Assembly: GCF_029167235.1 (NCBI RefSeq)
Contig: NZ_JARFTR010000078.1
Location: forward strand, 1-64,000
Direction: 5' to 3'
Source: Kamptonema sp. UHCC 0994
GTDB taxonomy: Bacteria; Cyanobacteriota; Cyanobacteriia; Cyanobacteriales; Microcoleaceae
DNA: 64,000 nt
The position numbers and the translations under genes are program-made. Of this stretch, positions 51,009 through 60,606 are shown one piece after another (the first letter of the stretch is position 1; each line of letters opens with the position of its first letter). The notes below the pieces were generated by a model. It was given only the letters and a program-made list of their open reading frames with translations. It was not told where the DNA came from and did not search any database.

Positions 51009-52832
51009 CTACCGCCGCCGCCACCATAAAAACGCGGCAATTGCTAATCCAATTAAAGGCCAGACTAGCCATGTAATAACTAATACTGCTGCTTGTACAA
51101 GAGTCATATTGATGCGGCGATTTGTCACTTTTTTAGGACTGATAGAAAGTGTTTTCTGATCTGGCTTACTTAACCAACTAACTGAGTTAATAAAGACATC
51201 TCCGTTAAGTTGTTGTTCAAACCAGCCATTAGTAGCAAATTGAGAATTTCCTAACACAACCATACGAGATTCTTTGGTGGAAGAAGGGGAAGGGGAAGGG
51301 GAAGGGGAAGGAGTAATAGGAGAACTGGTTGGTGATACAGTTGGAGAACTTGTCGGTGATGTAGTTGGAGAACTGGTTGGTGATACAGTTGGAGAACTTG
51401 TCGGTGATGTAGTAGGAGAACTTGTTGGTGATGTAGTTGGAGAACTTGTTGGTGATGTAGTAGGAGAACTTGTTGGTGATGTAGTAGGAGAACTTGTTGG
51501 CGATGCACTTGGAAAACTTGTCGGTGATGGTGTTGGCGTTGCTTGGGTAGTTGTAGCCGCAGAACGAGTTAAAGCTACACCTAATAATAACGGCCCTTGC
51601 CGATCGCTCTTTGGATCGAACTCCAATCTGCTGTTACTCAAATCACTTTCAGCCCAACTTTGATCGCTTGTCCAAACGAGAGGTTTTTGGTCAATTCCAG
51701 TCACCGCAGTTGTCTCTAAGGGACGCGCAAGGGGATAAAATGAAGTAGCGCTACCGAAACTTTGGGTAATAGGATGGTCGCCGTAACGCTTGGCTAGTGG
51801 AACAGTCGCACCCAGACCATATCTTTGACCGTCGCCAGAAGGATCTATGGCTAGGCGTTTGTCTAAGGTAACGCCCCAATCTTTAAGCAAACTGTCTAAT
51901 CCTGTATTTGCATTATTAGGGGTGAGGTCTAGCATTAGCATCAAACTACCGCCGCGATCGAGATAAGCGGTTAATGCTTTAACTTCCTCCTCGGAAAATG
52001 CCTTTTGTGGGCCTGCAACTATTACAGCATCGGCATCTTGGGGGACATTTATGCTTTCTTTCAGGTTGATTACTGCGGTGGTATAATTTTTGTCTTTAAG
52101 GGATTTTTCAGCTTCAAATAGCCCTCCTTGACCTTCCTGGATTGCACGTTCGCCGTTACCTTGAAGAAAATAAACTTTTGGCGATCGCGTACTCAAAATC
52201 TCTTCTAAGCCATTTGTTAGCTTCGCTTCTGTCGGTATCTGACTAGGGTTAAAGCCAACTACTACACCTTTTTGAATCAATAGCCGCTTAGAACCAGATT
52301 CTAATTGATATTCTCCAAGGCCGTTAATAGCATATTCTTGAGCTTTTCCTGGTTCTGTTAGCGGGTCAACAAACTCAAAAGTAAACTTGCCTCTGGATTC
52401 TTTTTGATAATTCTCTAAAAATTCTCTGACTCTGGGATTTTGGGTAGGGTCAAATACCCAAAGTTTCACAGGTTGCGGCAAATTTCTTAATACTTGCTGC
52501 GTCTGGGGTGCTAAGGTGAATTGTTGGCTTTCAGTTACATCTAAACGAGTGGCATAGCGTGCGGCCAGAAAATTTATTAGGGCCAGAATTAATAATATAG
52601 ATAGGGTCGCTGCGATCGCGTTGCTACTAACTTGAGTAGATCGCCGTCCCCAAAAATTTTGTTGATAAGCAGCATAAAGCAACCACAACCCTATTATCAC
52701 AAATCCGGCGATAATAATTCCTAAAGGTATGGGTTCCCAACTACCGGCTACAAAACCCGCTGTAATCCCGGCAACGATTAAGGCTGGGCCTAGCAAAAAG
52801 ATGTATTTCCAATTCTTTTTAACGATTTTCAT
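51009..52832 (-). CDS. GldG-like ABC transporter auxiliary membrane protein with SPT-repeat linker
   Basis: 607 residues from ATG 52832; the upstream codons come from GAAGAAGG repeat DNA. The protein has two N-terminal helices, a third near 95-115 (AATLSILLILALINFLAARY), the ABC-type uncharacterised transport domain (GldG/IFT-like; YQKESRGKFTFEFVDPLTEP, YFLQGNGERAIQEGQGG, LDRGGSLMLMLDLTP), a repeated Ser/Pro/Thr linker of about 70 residues (24-bp DNA units, 51310-51520), and a C-terminal helix (VLVITWLVWPLIGLAIAAFL). It pairs with the permease at 52955 and the ATPase at 53958. Linker length is probably variable between strains. Confidence 0.85.
   Translation of the reverse strand: MKIVKKNWKYIFLLGPALIVAGITAGFVAGSWEPIPLGIIIAGFVIIGLWLLYAAYQQNFWGRRSTQVSSNAIAATLSILLILALINFLAARYATRLDVTESQQFTLAPQTQQVLRNLPQPVKLWVFDPTQNPRVREFLENYQKESRGKFTFEFVDPLTEPGKAQEYAINGLGEYQLESGSKRLLIQKGVVVGFNPSQIPTEAKLTNGLEEILSTRSPKVYFLQGNGERAIQEGQGGLFEAEKSLKDKNYTTAVINLKESINVPQDADAVIVAGPQKAFSEEEVKALTAYLDRGGSLMLMLDLTPNNANTGLDSLLKDWGVTLDKRLAIDPSGDGQRYGLGATVPLAKRYGDHPITQSFGSATSFYPLARPLETTAVTGIDQKPLVWTSDQSWAESDLSNSRLEFDPKSDRQGPLLLGVALTRSAATTTQATPTPSPTSFPSASPTSSPTTSPTSSPTTSPTSSPTTSPTSSPTTSPTSSPTVSPTSSPTTSPTSSPTVSPTSSPITPSPSPSPSPSSTKESRMVVLGNSQFATNGWFEQQLNGDVFINSVSWLSKPDQKTLSISPKKVTNRRINMTLVQAAVLVITWLVWPLIGLAIAAFLWWRRR
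51310..51520. repeat. 24-bp minisatellite inside the GldG-like gene
   Basis: About eight 24-bp units, each coding SPTTSPTS or close variants. The adjacent GGAAGGGGAAGG stretch (51285-51320) codes for PSPSPSPS. The unit is a multiple of three, so length changes keep frame. Confidence 0.85.
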
Positions 52833-52907
52833 GAGTTGAAGGAAGAAGGAAGAAGGAAGAAGGAAGAAGGAAGAGGGAAGAAGTAATGAAGAATGCTTAA
52901 TAATGAT

Positions 52908-52930
52908 ACCGCCCAGAGGGCGGCGGTACA
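52908..52930. repeat. Short unit of the GTAACGCCGCC hairpin family
   Basis: TACCGCCCAGAGGGCGGCGG followed by TAC. It lies between the permease and the GldG-like gene, next to a GAAGAAGG tandem tract (52840-52885, CTTCTTCC in the genes' sense). Confidence 0.65.
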
Positions 52931-52954
52931 ACGATGGTAATTTCTATTAATAAA

Positions 52955-53752
52955 TCAAGAGCGTTGGAAACGCAAGACATCAATAAATTGAGCGGTTAAA
53001 AATACTCCCAAAAAAATGTAGGTAGCAAACATTGCTAGACTGCTTGTATCAACTATTCCCTTGACAAGATTAGTGTAATGTGTTAGCAGAGAAAGATGAC
53101 CTATTGCTTTCCCTACAGGGCCGCTGATACTGCTAGATGCTACTTTAATTATCCACAGGAATAGCACTAAAGCGAAGGTGAGTATAGCGGATAAAATTGT
53201 ACTTTCTGTGAGAGAAGAGATAAACATTCCTAATGATAAAACTGAGGCTGCTAATAAGATTAATCCGGCGTGTCCTAACAAAAATACTGCGGGAGGTAGA
53301 GGGGGACTTGATGCACTAAGGGCGATGAGTTCGCAGGCGATTAATGGTATGAGCATTGTGGTGTAAAATGTCAATACTCCTAGCAGTTTGCCGACGGCAA
53401 CTGCCCAGTTTGTGAGGGGTGATGTTGCTAATAATTCTAATGTACCGCGTTTGCGTTCTTCTGCATACAGTCCCATTGATAACATGGGTAGGATGAATAG
53501 GGATATTGAACCCATCAGTCCTAAGAAGGCTTGTAAAAATTCGTAGGGAACGTCTATCGTTTCGCTAATTCCTTGTTGATCTAGTCTGGCAACTTGGGGA
53601 ATTAAACCGTCTGGTGATAGGAGAATTGCGACTAAAAATAATCCTGTCACGAACCAGAAGATGGCGGCGATCGCATAAGCTAATGGTGAGGCAAAATAAC
53701 TCTGTAATTCTTTGCGGTAGATGGCTATAATATTACTAATTGTTATTAACAT
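52955..53752 (-). CDS. ABC-2 type permease (GldF/NosY-like)
   Basis: 265-residue permease with about six helices. It opens IAIYRKELQSYFASPLAYAI and continues with LPMLSMGLYAEERKRGTLEL, the family signature before the third helix, and SVLSLGMFISSLTESTILSA. It is the membrane component for the ATPase encoded upstream. Neighbouring GldG-like and DUF4340 proteins indicate a gliding/secretion-type ABC complex; what it moves is not known. Confidence 0.88.
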   Translation of the reverse strand: MLITISNIIAIYRKELQSYFASPLAYAIAAIFWFVTGLFLVAILLSPDGLIPQVARLDQQGISETIDVPYEFLQAFLGLMGSISLFILPMLSMGLYAEERKRGTLELLATSPLTNWAVAVGKLLGVLTFYTTMLIPLIACELIALSASSPPLPPAVFLLGHAGLILLAASVLSLGMFISSLTESTILSAILTFALVLFLWIIKVASSSISGPVGKAIGHLSLLTHYTNLVKGIVDTSSLAMFATYIFLGVFLTAQFIDVLRFQRS

Positions 53753-53753
53753 A

Positions 53754-53790
53754 GTAGTTGCTAATGGCTAATGGCTGATGGCTAATTGGT
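53754..53790. repeat. STRR units between the ATPase and the permease
   Basis: CTAATGG/CTGATGG units at the permease start; a copy of the hairpin family follows at 53820-53869. Confidence 0.7.
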
Positions 53791-53819
53791 AAGTAAGTCA
53801 GAATTTATGCACGCTTGAG

Positions 53820-53869
53820 GTAACGCCGCCATCTTGGAAGTAATAATACCGCCAAGATGGCGGCGTTAC
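53820..53869. repeat. Hairpin repeat, GTAACGCCGCC family
   Basis: Left arm GTAACGCCGCCATCTTGG (53820-53837) and complementary right arm (53852-53869), with a slightly longer loop than at 8970-9019. Confidence 0.85.
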
Positions 53870-53957
53870 GGATGGTTTTGCATAAGACCTAAAACTTAAA
53901 TCTGTAAAAACGGTGCAATTAGTTAAATCCGTGTTTAAATTGCTAACGGCTAAAATT

Positions 53958-55100
53958 TTACTGTTCATTGTTTTTTAAAGTTTCTTCCTCTTGAGTTTCA
54001 GTTATTACCTCTGATTCTTCTTCCTTTTGTGCGATCGCTTCCCCTTGCTGTTCCCCTTGCTGTTCCCCTTGCTGTTCCCCTTGCTGTTCCTGTTCTTGCT
54101 CTACTTCCTTTATCCGATCGATCGCTTCCCCTTCCCCTTCCCCTTCCCCTTCCCCTTTCTTTTCGGCTCTTGTCAACTCTAAAAACACATCTTCCAGAGT
54201 AGCGCGAGTGCGGCGCATTTCATACAACCCCAACCCAGAAGAGACGATCGCAGCGGCAATTTCTCGGCCTGGTTCCGTTGCTGATTCACAGGCCACTCGG
54301 ACTCGGCGGCGATTTTCTGACTCTACCATTGACATCAATTCTAGCGATCGCACACCCACCACATTTTCCAGATTTGGTACTAACCTCTCAAAAGCCTCCG
54401 TATCCCCTTCAACTTCCAATTCGTAGCCTTCTTGAAACTGTCCCATCAAGTTATCAGGACTACCCGTCGCCACAACTTGACCGCGATTGACGATCGTTAC
54501 GCGGCTGCAAGTCATGCTAACTTCAGGCAAAATGTGGGTAGACAAAATAATAGTATGCTGACCTGCAAGGCTTTTAATTAAATTCCTAACTTCGATGATT
54601 TGTCGGGGGTCTAAACCAACAGTCGGTTCATCTAAAATAATCACTGGTGGGTCGTGAACGATCGCCTGTGCAATGCCAACTCGTTGTCTAAATCCTTTAG
54701 AAAGTTTACGGATTAAAACTTTGCGTTTGTCTACTAAACTGGTACGCTGCATTGCCGATTCTACTTGACGAGTGCGATCGCCAGCCGGCACTAACTTAAT
54801 TCGGGAAACAAAGTACAAAAAACCCTCAACCGTCATATCTGGATATAGCGGCGGTGTTTCTGGCAAATAGCCAATTTTTTGCCGTACTGCCATTAAGTTT
54901 TCATGGACATCGTAACCTGCAATGCGGGCCGTACCTCCAGAAGCGGGTAAATAACCCGATAAAATCCGCATTGTTGTGGTTTTGCCGGCACCATTGGGCC
55001 CCAAAAATCCCATAATTTCTCCCGGTTCCACTTTAAAGGAGACATCCGCGATCGCGGTTGTGGAACCGTAGTTTTTGCTTAAGTGTTCTACTTCAATCAT
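53958..55100 (-). CDS. ABC transporter ATPase (GldA/CcmA-like) with repeat-derived C-terminus
   Basis: 380 residues. The first 310 form a normal ATPase: Walker A GPNGAGKTTTM, signature LSKGFRQRVGIAQAI, Walker B VIILDEPTVGLDPRQ. The last 65 residues are low complexity, with GEGEGEGEGE coded by GGAAGGGGAAGG-type DNA and EQQG repeats coded by a 12-bp unit (about 54040-54100). It heads the operon ATPase, permease, GldG-like, DUF4340. The tail is unlikely to be part of the folded enzyme. Confidence 0.9.
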   Translation of the reverse strand: MIEVEHLSKNYGSTTAIADVSFKVEPGEIMGFLGPNGAGKTTTMRILSGYLPASGGTARIAGYDVHENLMAVRQKIGYLPETPPLYPDMTVEGFLYFVSRIKLVPAGDRTRQVESAMQRTSLVDKRKVLIRKLSKGFRQRVGIAQAIVHDPPVIILDEPTVGLDPRQIIEVRNLIKSLAGQHTIILSTHILPEVSMTCSRVTIVNRGQVVATGSPDNLMGQFQEGYELEVEGDTEAFERLVPNLENVVGVRSLELMSMVESENRRRVRVACESATEPGREIAAAIVSSGLGLYEMRRTRATLEDVFLELTRAEKKGEGEGEGEGEAIDRIKEVEQEQEQQGEQQGEQQGEQQGEAIAQKEEESEVITETQEEETLKNNEQ

Positions 55101-55380
55101 TGGTCAGAACTGATAAGTCCTTTGGATGGGTGGATTTTGGCTCAGGATTGAACAAACCCAACGGTAGAGTAATGTTAGCCTTTGGGTGGGTAGCCTTGCA
55201 ACCACCTAATGTATCACAAGTTGCAACTCGTTGCGACCCCAAGCCGTAGTTGTGGCTTAGGATTAAATTAGATAAGTTGTTAGGTCTTTAAATTCTATGC
55301 TCTGTATCTGTGACCTAACCGCCTACATCTTTCCTGCAAGGTTCGGGAAATCGTCAAAAATTAGGAATGTCACGTAAATA
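55101..55380. other. Spacer between divergent genes at 53958 and 55381
   Basis: 280 bp between the divergent ATPase operon and the hypothetical gene; both promoters should be here. I see a CCAAGCC/GGCTTAGG inverted repeat near 55240-55262 and no gene. Confidence 0.4.
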
Positions 55381-55995
55381 ATGGCTTATGTTATACAAGA
55401 AGATTACCACTCAATTAATGAAGACGATGCCATTGAAGTCGATGGTGTCCAGTTTAAAGTTTTTATGCCGAAACGAATTTTGCAGGTACCCGCAGAACAA
55501 CTAGGAACAATGATCGATGTGGAGTTAGGAATTCAGATTACTAACAATACATCTAATCCTTTTAACTTCTGCTTTTTTAGTTCGCTTACTCCAGAACTAA
55601 TGATAGACCAGCAAATTTTCAGGTTGACTGGTCGATGGTCAGATTGGTGTCGATGGGAGCTTTTCGATAATGATTTTTTATTGGCACAGCCTGGAGAAAC
55701 TGTTACTTTTTTAACCGATGCACTTATTACGACAGTCAAAGGGGAAATATTTGACTTGAAGATCCCATTTGGAGATGGTAGTTATTGGATATTTAGTGGA
55801 CTCTTTGGTTTACGCCCACTCAAAAAATATCGAATTCGGTTTGAGTATGAAAATGAGATCGACAAAGCTGAAGTCAATTATTCCAAGAGTGGAAGAAATA
55901 TGCCCCAACTTATAGAAAACAAGCAAATAGAGAATATATGGACTGGGAAAGTGCGCTTGCCTTTCGTGGAATTTAGCCTGGAAAAAGATGGCTAA
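55381..55995 (+). CDS. Hypothetical beta-rich protein
   Basis: 204 residues, soluble, no signal peptide. The composition suggests a beta-sandwich: VDGVQFKVFMPKRILQVPAE, IDVELGIQITNNTSNPFNFC, then QPGETVTFLTDALIT and KKYRIRFEYENEI. No family is recognisable. It stands alone with 733 bp downstream and a divergent operon upstream. Function unknown. Confidence 0.65.
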   Translation: MAYVIQEDYHSINEDDAIEVDGVQFKVFMPKRILQVPAEQLGTMIDVELGIQITNNTSNPFNFCFFSSLTPELMIDQQIFRLTGRWSDWCRWELFDNDFLLAQPGETVTFLTDALITTVKGEIFDLKIPFGDGSYWIFSGLFGLRPLKKYRIRFEYENEIDKAEVNYSKSGRNMPQLIENKQIENIWTGKVRLPFVEFSLEKDG

Positions 55996-56728
55996 ATAAA
56001 ATTTCCTTACTAAGGAAGAAAGAAGAGGAAAGAAGAAAGAGAGAAAATGCAATAAAAGCAGTGGTTTCACCAATTAAGAATTTGATTGCAGCTTGGCGAT
56101 CGCAGTTATGCAGCAACTCAATTTATCACAACTTACAACTCTTCGCTGCCGCAGAAAGTAGGTTAATTTTGACATCTCAGATAAACTAAATTAATTTATT
56201 TGAGCAGACAGTTTTAAATATTAAAACATTTGCTTGTAAACATGACCTTTACAATTGTCTGTTTATTGACACTATTCTCATTTATTTTACCACTTTACGT
56301 CATTTGAAGGCTATGGTATGATTTTCATAATCTTGGCGACGTTTGACAAATTGCAAAAAATAGCCTGAAATCCATATTTACCGTGCCGTACCCAAGCTTC
56401 ACAAAGGTAAAAAATTTTTCTATCAACTTAAAAAAATATATTTTTGCAGCGAAGTGTTAAGCATTTGTAAAGCGTCATTGACAAAATACTATTTATATGT
56501 ATATAGATTTGAGTAAATTCTGGAAGAAAAATTTTTGAGGCGATCGCAAACATGATGTCCAACAAACTATAACTGCACTTCCAGGATTAAAATTGAACTT
56601 AATCCGGTTCACCTCAAAGGCAAAGTGAAACTGTACTAATGAGGCAATGTGCAAAGTAATACCCTTAGCGGCTGCAAAAGATTCAGATTGCACGTAGCCT
56701 TAAGAAAAAATCTCTAGCAAACAAAATC
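55996..56728. other. 733-bp AT-rich spacer
   Basis: The largest gene-free stretch apart from IS regions. A purine-rich AAGAAGAGGAAAGAAG tract lies at 56012-56045; the rest is AT-rich with two HIP1-like sites. The promoter and a long leader of the beta-helix gene probably fall here. No RNA gene, repeat array or open frame that I would support. Confidence 0.5.
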
Positions 56729-58258
56729 ATGGCAACACTTTACGTCAATCCGGGTACAGGCAGCGATTCAGCCTCCGGCAGCCAATCGGCCCCATTCAAA
56801 ACCGTCAGCCGCGCTCTACAGCAAGCTCCATCGGGAACCATAATTCAGCTAGCGGCGGGAACTTACAGCGCTGCTTCCGGCGAAGCCTTCCCCTTACAAA
56901 TTCCTGCCGGAGTGAAAGTCATAGGCAGCGAAACTAACAAAGGCAGCACCGTTCTGATTCAAGGTAGCGGCAAATTTGTCAGTCCCACCGCAGCGGGTCA
57001 AAACGTTACAGTCTTACTGGCAGAAGGTGCGGAACTGCGCGGTGCAACTGTCACCAATGGCGACACCAGAGGTACGGGAGTTTGGATAGAATCAGTAGCC
57101 GCCACAGTCGCTAACTGCACTCTCTCCAAATCCAAGCGGGAGGGAGTGTTTGCCACTGGTAGCGCTAAACCAGCAATTTTCGATAGCGTGTTTATCGAAA
57201 ATGTCGGTAACGGTTTGGCAATGGCAGGTAGCGCTAAAGGGGAAATTCGCCGCAACAAGTTTCAAAACACAGGTTACGGTATTGCCATCCAAGATAATGC
57301 AGCACCTTTAATTGCTGAGAACCAAATTTTGGAAAATCGCTCAGGAATTGTCCTTTCTGGCGATTCGCGACCGATTTTGCGTAAAAACCGGATTGAGAAG
57401 AATGTACAAGACGGTCTGACGGTGACAGTTAAATCACTGCCAGATATCGGTACTGGTCAAGATGCTGGCGGTAATATCTGGCTAGATAATGGTCAGTTTG
57501 ACTTGCAAAATGCTACTTCGTTTAAGATCCTTTCGGTAGGAAACCAGCTAACGGCAACGCGGGTTAAGGGTTTAGTGGATTTTAGCGGTACAGCTACTCC
57601 AACCCCAAGTCCAACACCAACGCCAACTCCAAGTCCAACACCAACACCAACGCCAAGTCCAACACCAACCCCAACTCCTGGGGGTGTAAAGTTTAGCGAT
57701 ATTAGCGGAAATTGGGGGAAGGATTTTATAGAACGATTGGCGGCTAAGAATATTGTCAGTGGGTTTCCAGATGGAACGTTTAAGCCTAACGATAGTTTAA
57801 CTCGCGCTCAATATGCAGCCTTGTTAGCTAAGGCTTTTGAACTTACTCCCAGACGCGCTGGCACGAATTTCAAAGATGTGGCGGCGGATTTTTGGGGTAA
57901 GGATGCGATCGAGAAGGCAAACAAAGGAGGATTTGTAGCGGGGTTTCCAGATGGGACATTCCGGCCGAATCAAAATTTAACTCGCGCTGAGGCGATCGTG
58001 TCTTTGGTAAATGGTTTACAGTTGACGGGTGGGAATCTAAATGCTGTGAGCGTATATGGCGATCGCGCTCAAATTCCCAGCTACGCCACTGACGAAGTAG
58101 CAACGGCAACTGAACGTAAGATTGTAGTCAACTATCCCAATCGCAATCAACTCTCACCCATGCGAGAAATTAACCGTGCTGAAATCTGCGCTCTAATCTA
58201 TCAAGCCTTGGTAGCCATAGGTCGCGCCGATGCGATTAATTCTCCTTATATCGTCTAG
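56729..58258 (+). CDS. DUF1565 beta-helix surface protein with three SLH domains
   Basis: 509 residues. Residues 1-275 form a right-handed parallel beta-helix of the DUF1565 type (LYVNPGTGSDSASGSQSAPF, then FKTVSRALQQAP) with pectate-lyase-like coils (KPAIFDSVFIENVGNGLAMA). A PTPSPTPTPTPSP linker (about 290-313) leads to three S-layer homology repeats: FSDISGNWGKDFIERLAAKN, FKDVAADFWGKDAIEKANKG, and a third ending NRAEICALIYQAL. SLH domains usually bind cell-wall polymers, so it is probably a surface or outer-membrane-associated protein, although no obvious signal peptide is seen at the chosen start. Confidence 0.88.
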   Translation: MATLYVNPGTGSDSASGSQSAPFKTVSRALQQAPSGTIIQLAAGTYSAASGEAFPLQIPAGVKVIGSETNKGSTVLIQGSGKFVSPTAAGQNVTVLLAEGAELRGATVTNGDTRGTGVWIESVAATVANCTLSKSKREGVFATGSAKPAIFDSVFIENVGNGLAMAGSAKGEIRRNKFQNTGYGIAIQDNAAPLIAENQILENRSGIVLSGDSRPILRKNRIEKNVQDGLTVTVKSLPDIGTGQDAGGNIWLDNGQFDLQNATSFKILSVGNQLTATRVKGLVDFSGTATPTPSPTPTPTPSPTPTPTPSPTPTPTPGGVKFSDISGNWGKDFIERLAAKNIVSGFPDGTFKPNDSLTRAQYAALLAKAFELTPRRAGTNFKDVAADFWGKDAIEKANKGGFVAGFPDGTFRPNQNLTRAEAIVSLVNGLQLTGGNLNAVSVYGDRAQIPSYATDEVATATERKIVVNYPNRNQLSPMREINRAEICALIYQALVAIGRADAINSPYIV

Positions 58259-58652
58259 AAACTAGGGAGAGGGCAGGGCTGTTTCATTCTCCCATGAAAT
58301 TGTCAAAAGTAAAAGCGATCGCTTGTTTGATAAAATATACAAGCGATCGCTCAATAACTAATATAAACAATCGCTTTTAATATTTACCTATCTATTTAGA
58401 GGATAAATTTTGTGTTTTCCTTGCATATATTATGTTTTAATTCAGAATTTTAGCAGAGCTAAAACTTGAGAATGAAACAGCCATGCCATCTCCCCCACCC
58501 CCCTGAAGACACTAAATTTTCAATCAGGGGCCGATCGCTTCTAAAATGCTATGTGGAACAAATGCGACACCCAGTGGCAGAAAGCGCCCGCCCTGCGGGA
58601 AACACCCCTTGGGAACAGCATCCTCTGTTATCAATTAGCTTGGAGAACTTCT
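58259..58652. other. Spacer upstream of ppa, with HIP1 inverted repeat
   Basis: 394 bp. An inverted repeat AGCGATCGCTTGT (58315-58327) and ACAAGCGATCGCT (58340-58352) with a 12-nt AT loop may terminate the SLH gene. A further AT-rich leader precedes ppa. Two short open frames crossing this region are extensions of the ppa frame or shadows. Confidence 0.55.
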
Positions 58653-59165
58653 GTGGACTTATCTTTAATTCCGGCCCAACCGAAACCCGGAGTGCTCAAC
58701 GTATTGATTGAAATCGCCGCCGGTAGCAAAAACAAGTACGAGTTTGATAAAGATTTACAAGCCTTTGCCCTCGATCGCGTACTTTCTTCCTCAGTACAGT
58801 ATCCTTACGACTACGGGTTTATACCTAATACCCTCGCAGATGACGGCGATCCCCTTGATGGAATGGTAATAATAGACCAGCCAACATTTCCGGGGTGCGT
58901 CATCGCCTCCCGTCCCATTGGTTTTCTAGAGATGATAGACGGAGGCGATCGCGACGAAAAACTGCTTTGCGTACCCGACAAAGACCCCCGCTACGCTCAC
59001 ATTAAATCCCTCAAAGACATAGCACCTCACCGCTTAGACGAAATCGCCGAATTTTTTAGATCCTACAAGAACCTGGAAAAAAAGGTGACAGAAATTCTAG
59101 GGTGGCAAGATGTCGATCGAGTCATGCCCTTAGTAGAGCAATGCGTCCAAGCAGCTAAAAAATAA
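58653..59165 (+). CDS. ppa: Inorganic pyrophosphatase (family I)
   Basis: Hydrolyses pyrophosphate to phosphate. 170 residues from GTG 58653, chosen because GGAG stands nine bases upstream and the result matches the usual cyanobacterial length and start ([13 protein letters not shown]); the open frame extends upstream to 58551 without support. Active-site blocks: [60 protein letters not shown]. Confidence 0.96.
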   Translation: MDLSLIPAQPKPGVLNVLIEIAAGSKNKYEFDKDLQAFALDRVLSSSVQYPYDYGFIPNTLADDGDPLDGMVIIDQPTFPGCVIASRPIGFLEMIDGGDRDEKLLCVPDKDPRYAHIKSLKDIAPHRLDEIAEFFRSYKNLEKKVTEILGWQDVDRVMPLVEQCVQAAKK

Positions 59166-59687
59166 GGTAGACACATCATCGCTCCAAAAACACCCCTCAG
59201 CATTAAACTTACAGCAATCGCATAATTGTTTGTAACGCCGCCGTCCCGGCGGTTCCTTTACCACCGAGACAGCACAAGTAGGGGCAATTGATGAATTGCC
59301 CCTGCTAAATTACCCCTACTGAATTGCCTCTATGGAATTTTATGTCTTAACCGCCTTGGCGAATGCTATAAAATTCTGAAGACAAAAAGCTTAACTCAAG
59401 GCTATCTTAATCTCAATGAACTCTGTCACAACACCAGACAACTAGATAGCGATACGATAAACTAAGTGTATCGTCTGCCTACTTTTCCTTGAGAGGTTGT
59501 TGCATTCAGACACAAAATCCCAGGTTCAATCTACAAACTTCGCTCCTGAGTTACCAAACTCTCTGATATCTTTGACCCTAGCAGATAAGCGATCGCTCCT
59601 CTGCCCTTTCAACTCTAAAGTCTAAAATCTAAAATATAAAATCATAAGATCCCCTGTCCAAACTTCTTCCCTGCCAAGCTAAAAAAG
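59166..59687. other. 522-bp repeat-bearing spacer
   Basis: Contains a degenerate hairpin unit at 59232-59252, a GTAGGGGCAATT/AATTGCCCCTGC foldback (about 59279-59308), and a palindrome CGATAC-N12-GTATCG (59450-59473) that might be an operator for the MBL gene. No gene is seen. Confidence 0.5.
59232..59252. repeat. Left arm of the GTAACGCCGCC hairpin, right arm decayed
   Basis: GTAACGCCGCCGTCCCGGCG is followed by the standard TTCCTTTA-like loop and only CCACCGAGAC of the right arm. Confidence 0.7.
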
Positions 59688-60596
59688 ATGCCTGATTCTG
59701 AAGCAATCTCACCGAGTACACAGCCGAAAGACGGGAATGCCATGCTCGAAACCAAGCCGCCGATCGAATTTTTTGTCCAATTCTGGGGAGTGCGGGGCAG
59801 CATACCCAGCCCCGGCAGCAAAACAGTCCGCTACGGCGGTAATACATCTTGCGTAGAAATGCGTTTAGGCGAAAAACGCCTGATCTTTGACGGCGGTACA
59901 GGTTTGCGGGTACTCGGTATCAATCTACTGCGACAGATGCCAGTTGAAGCTCATATGTTTTTTACCCACACCCACTGGGATCACATCCAAGGATTTCCCT
60001 TCTTTGTTCCTGCCTTTGTTCCTAAGAATTGCTTTCATATTTACGGTGCGATCGCCCCCAACGGTTCTACAATCAAACAGCGTCTTTCTGACCAGATGCT
60101 CCATCCCAACTTTCCCGTACCCATACAGGTGATGGCATCAGACCTGAAATTCTACGATATCACCCCAGGCGATATCATCGAACTCGACGACATCAAAATC
60201 GAGACAGCCTTGCTCAATCACCCCAATACGGCCGTAGGATATCGAGTTACATGGCAGGGACGTACAGCAGTCTATTGTACAGACACAGAACATTACCCAG
60301 AACGATTAGATGAAAACGTCCTACACCTGGCTCGCAATGCCGACGTACTGATTTACGATGCTACCTACACTAACGCCGAATATCACGACTTTAAATCTCC
60401 GAAAGTAGGCTGGGGACACTCAACTTGGGAAGTAGGAGTAGAAGTCGCCAAAGCCGCAGGAGTCAAACGGATCGTCATGTTTCACCACGATCCTTCTCAC
60501 GATGACAACTTTCTTGACAGTGTAGAAGAATCACTCCAGTCAGTTTTCCCGAATGGCTTCCTAGCCCGCGAAGGCATGACTGTTCCAGTTATATAG
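59688..60596 (+). CDS. MBL-fold metallo-hydrolase (phosphodiesterase-type)
   Basis: 302 residues with a metallo-beta-lactamase core: FWGVRGSIPSPGSKTVRYGG, FDGGTGLRVLG, the metal motif THTHWDHIQGFP, and the later TDTEHYPE, LIYDATYTNAEY and MFHHDPSHDD. It belongs to the YhfI/RNase Z-like group of phosphodiesterases; substrate unknown. The start could be 59688 or the second ATG at 59742. It is followed after 10 bp by a diheme cytochrome gene on the same strand. Confidence 0.88.
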   Translation: MPDSEAISPSTQPKDGNAMLETKPPIEFFVQFWGVRGSIPSPGSKTVRYGGNTSCVEMRLGEKRLIFDGGTGLRVLGINLLRQMPVEAHMFFTHTHWDHIQGFPFFVPAFVPKNCFHIYGAIAPNGSTIKQRLSDQMLHPNFPVPIQVMASDLKFYDITPGDIIELDDIKIETALLNHPNTAVGYRVTWQGRTAVYCTDTEHYPERLDENVLHLARNADVLIYDATYTNAEYHDFKSPKVGWGHSTWEVGVEVAKAAGVKRIVMFHHDPSHDDNFLDSVEESLQSVFPNGFLAREGMTVPVI

Positions 60597-60606
60597 GCTA
60601 TTTAAG

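Noticed and set aside
51274-51663. Long plus-strand frame opposite the GldG-like gene (Gly/Glu/Val repeats)
   Set aside because: The 24-bp repeat keeps several frames open; this is a shadow of the SPT-repeat linker.
58466-58711. Plus-strand frame overlapping the ppa start
   Set aside because: Out of frame with ppa, no family features; ppa from GTG 58653 explains the region.
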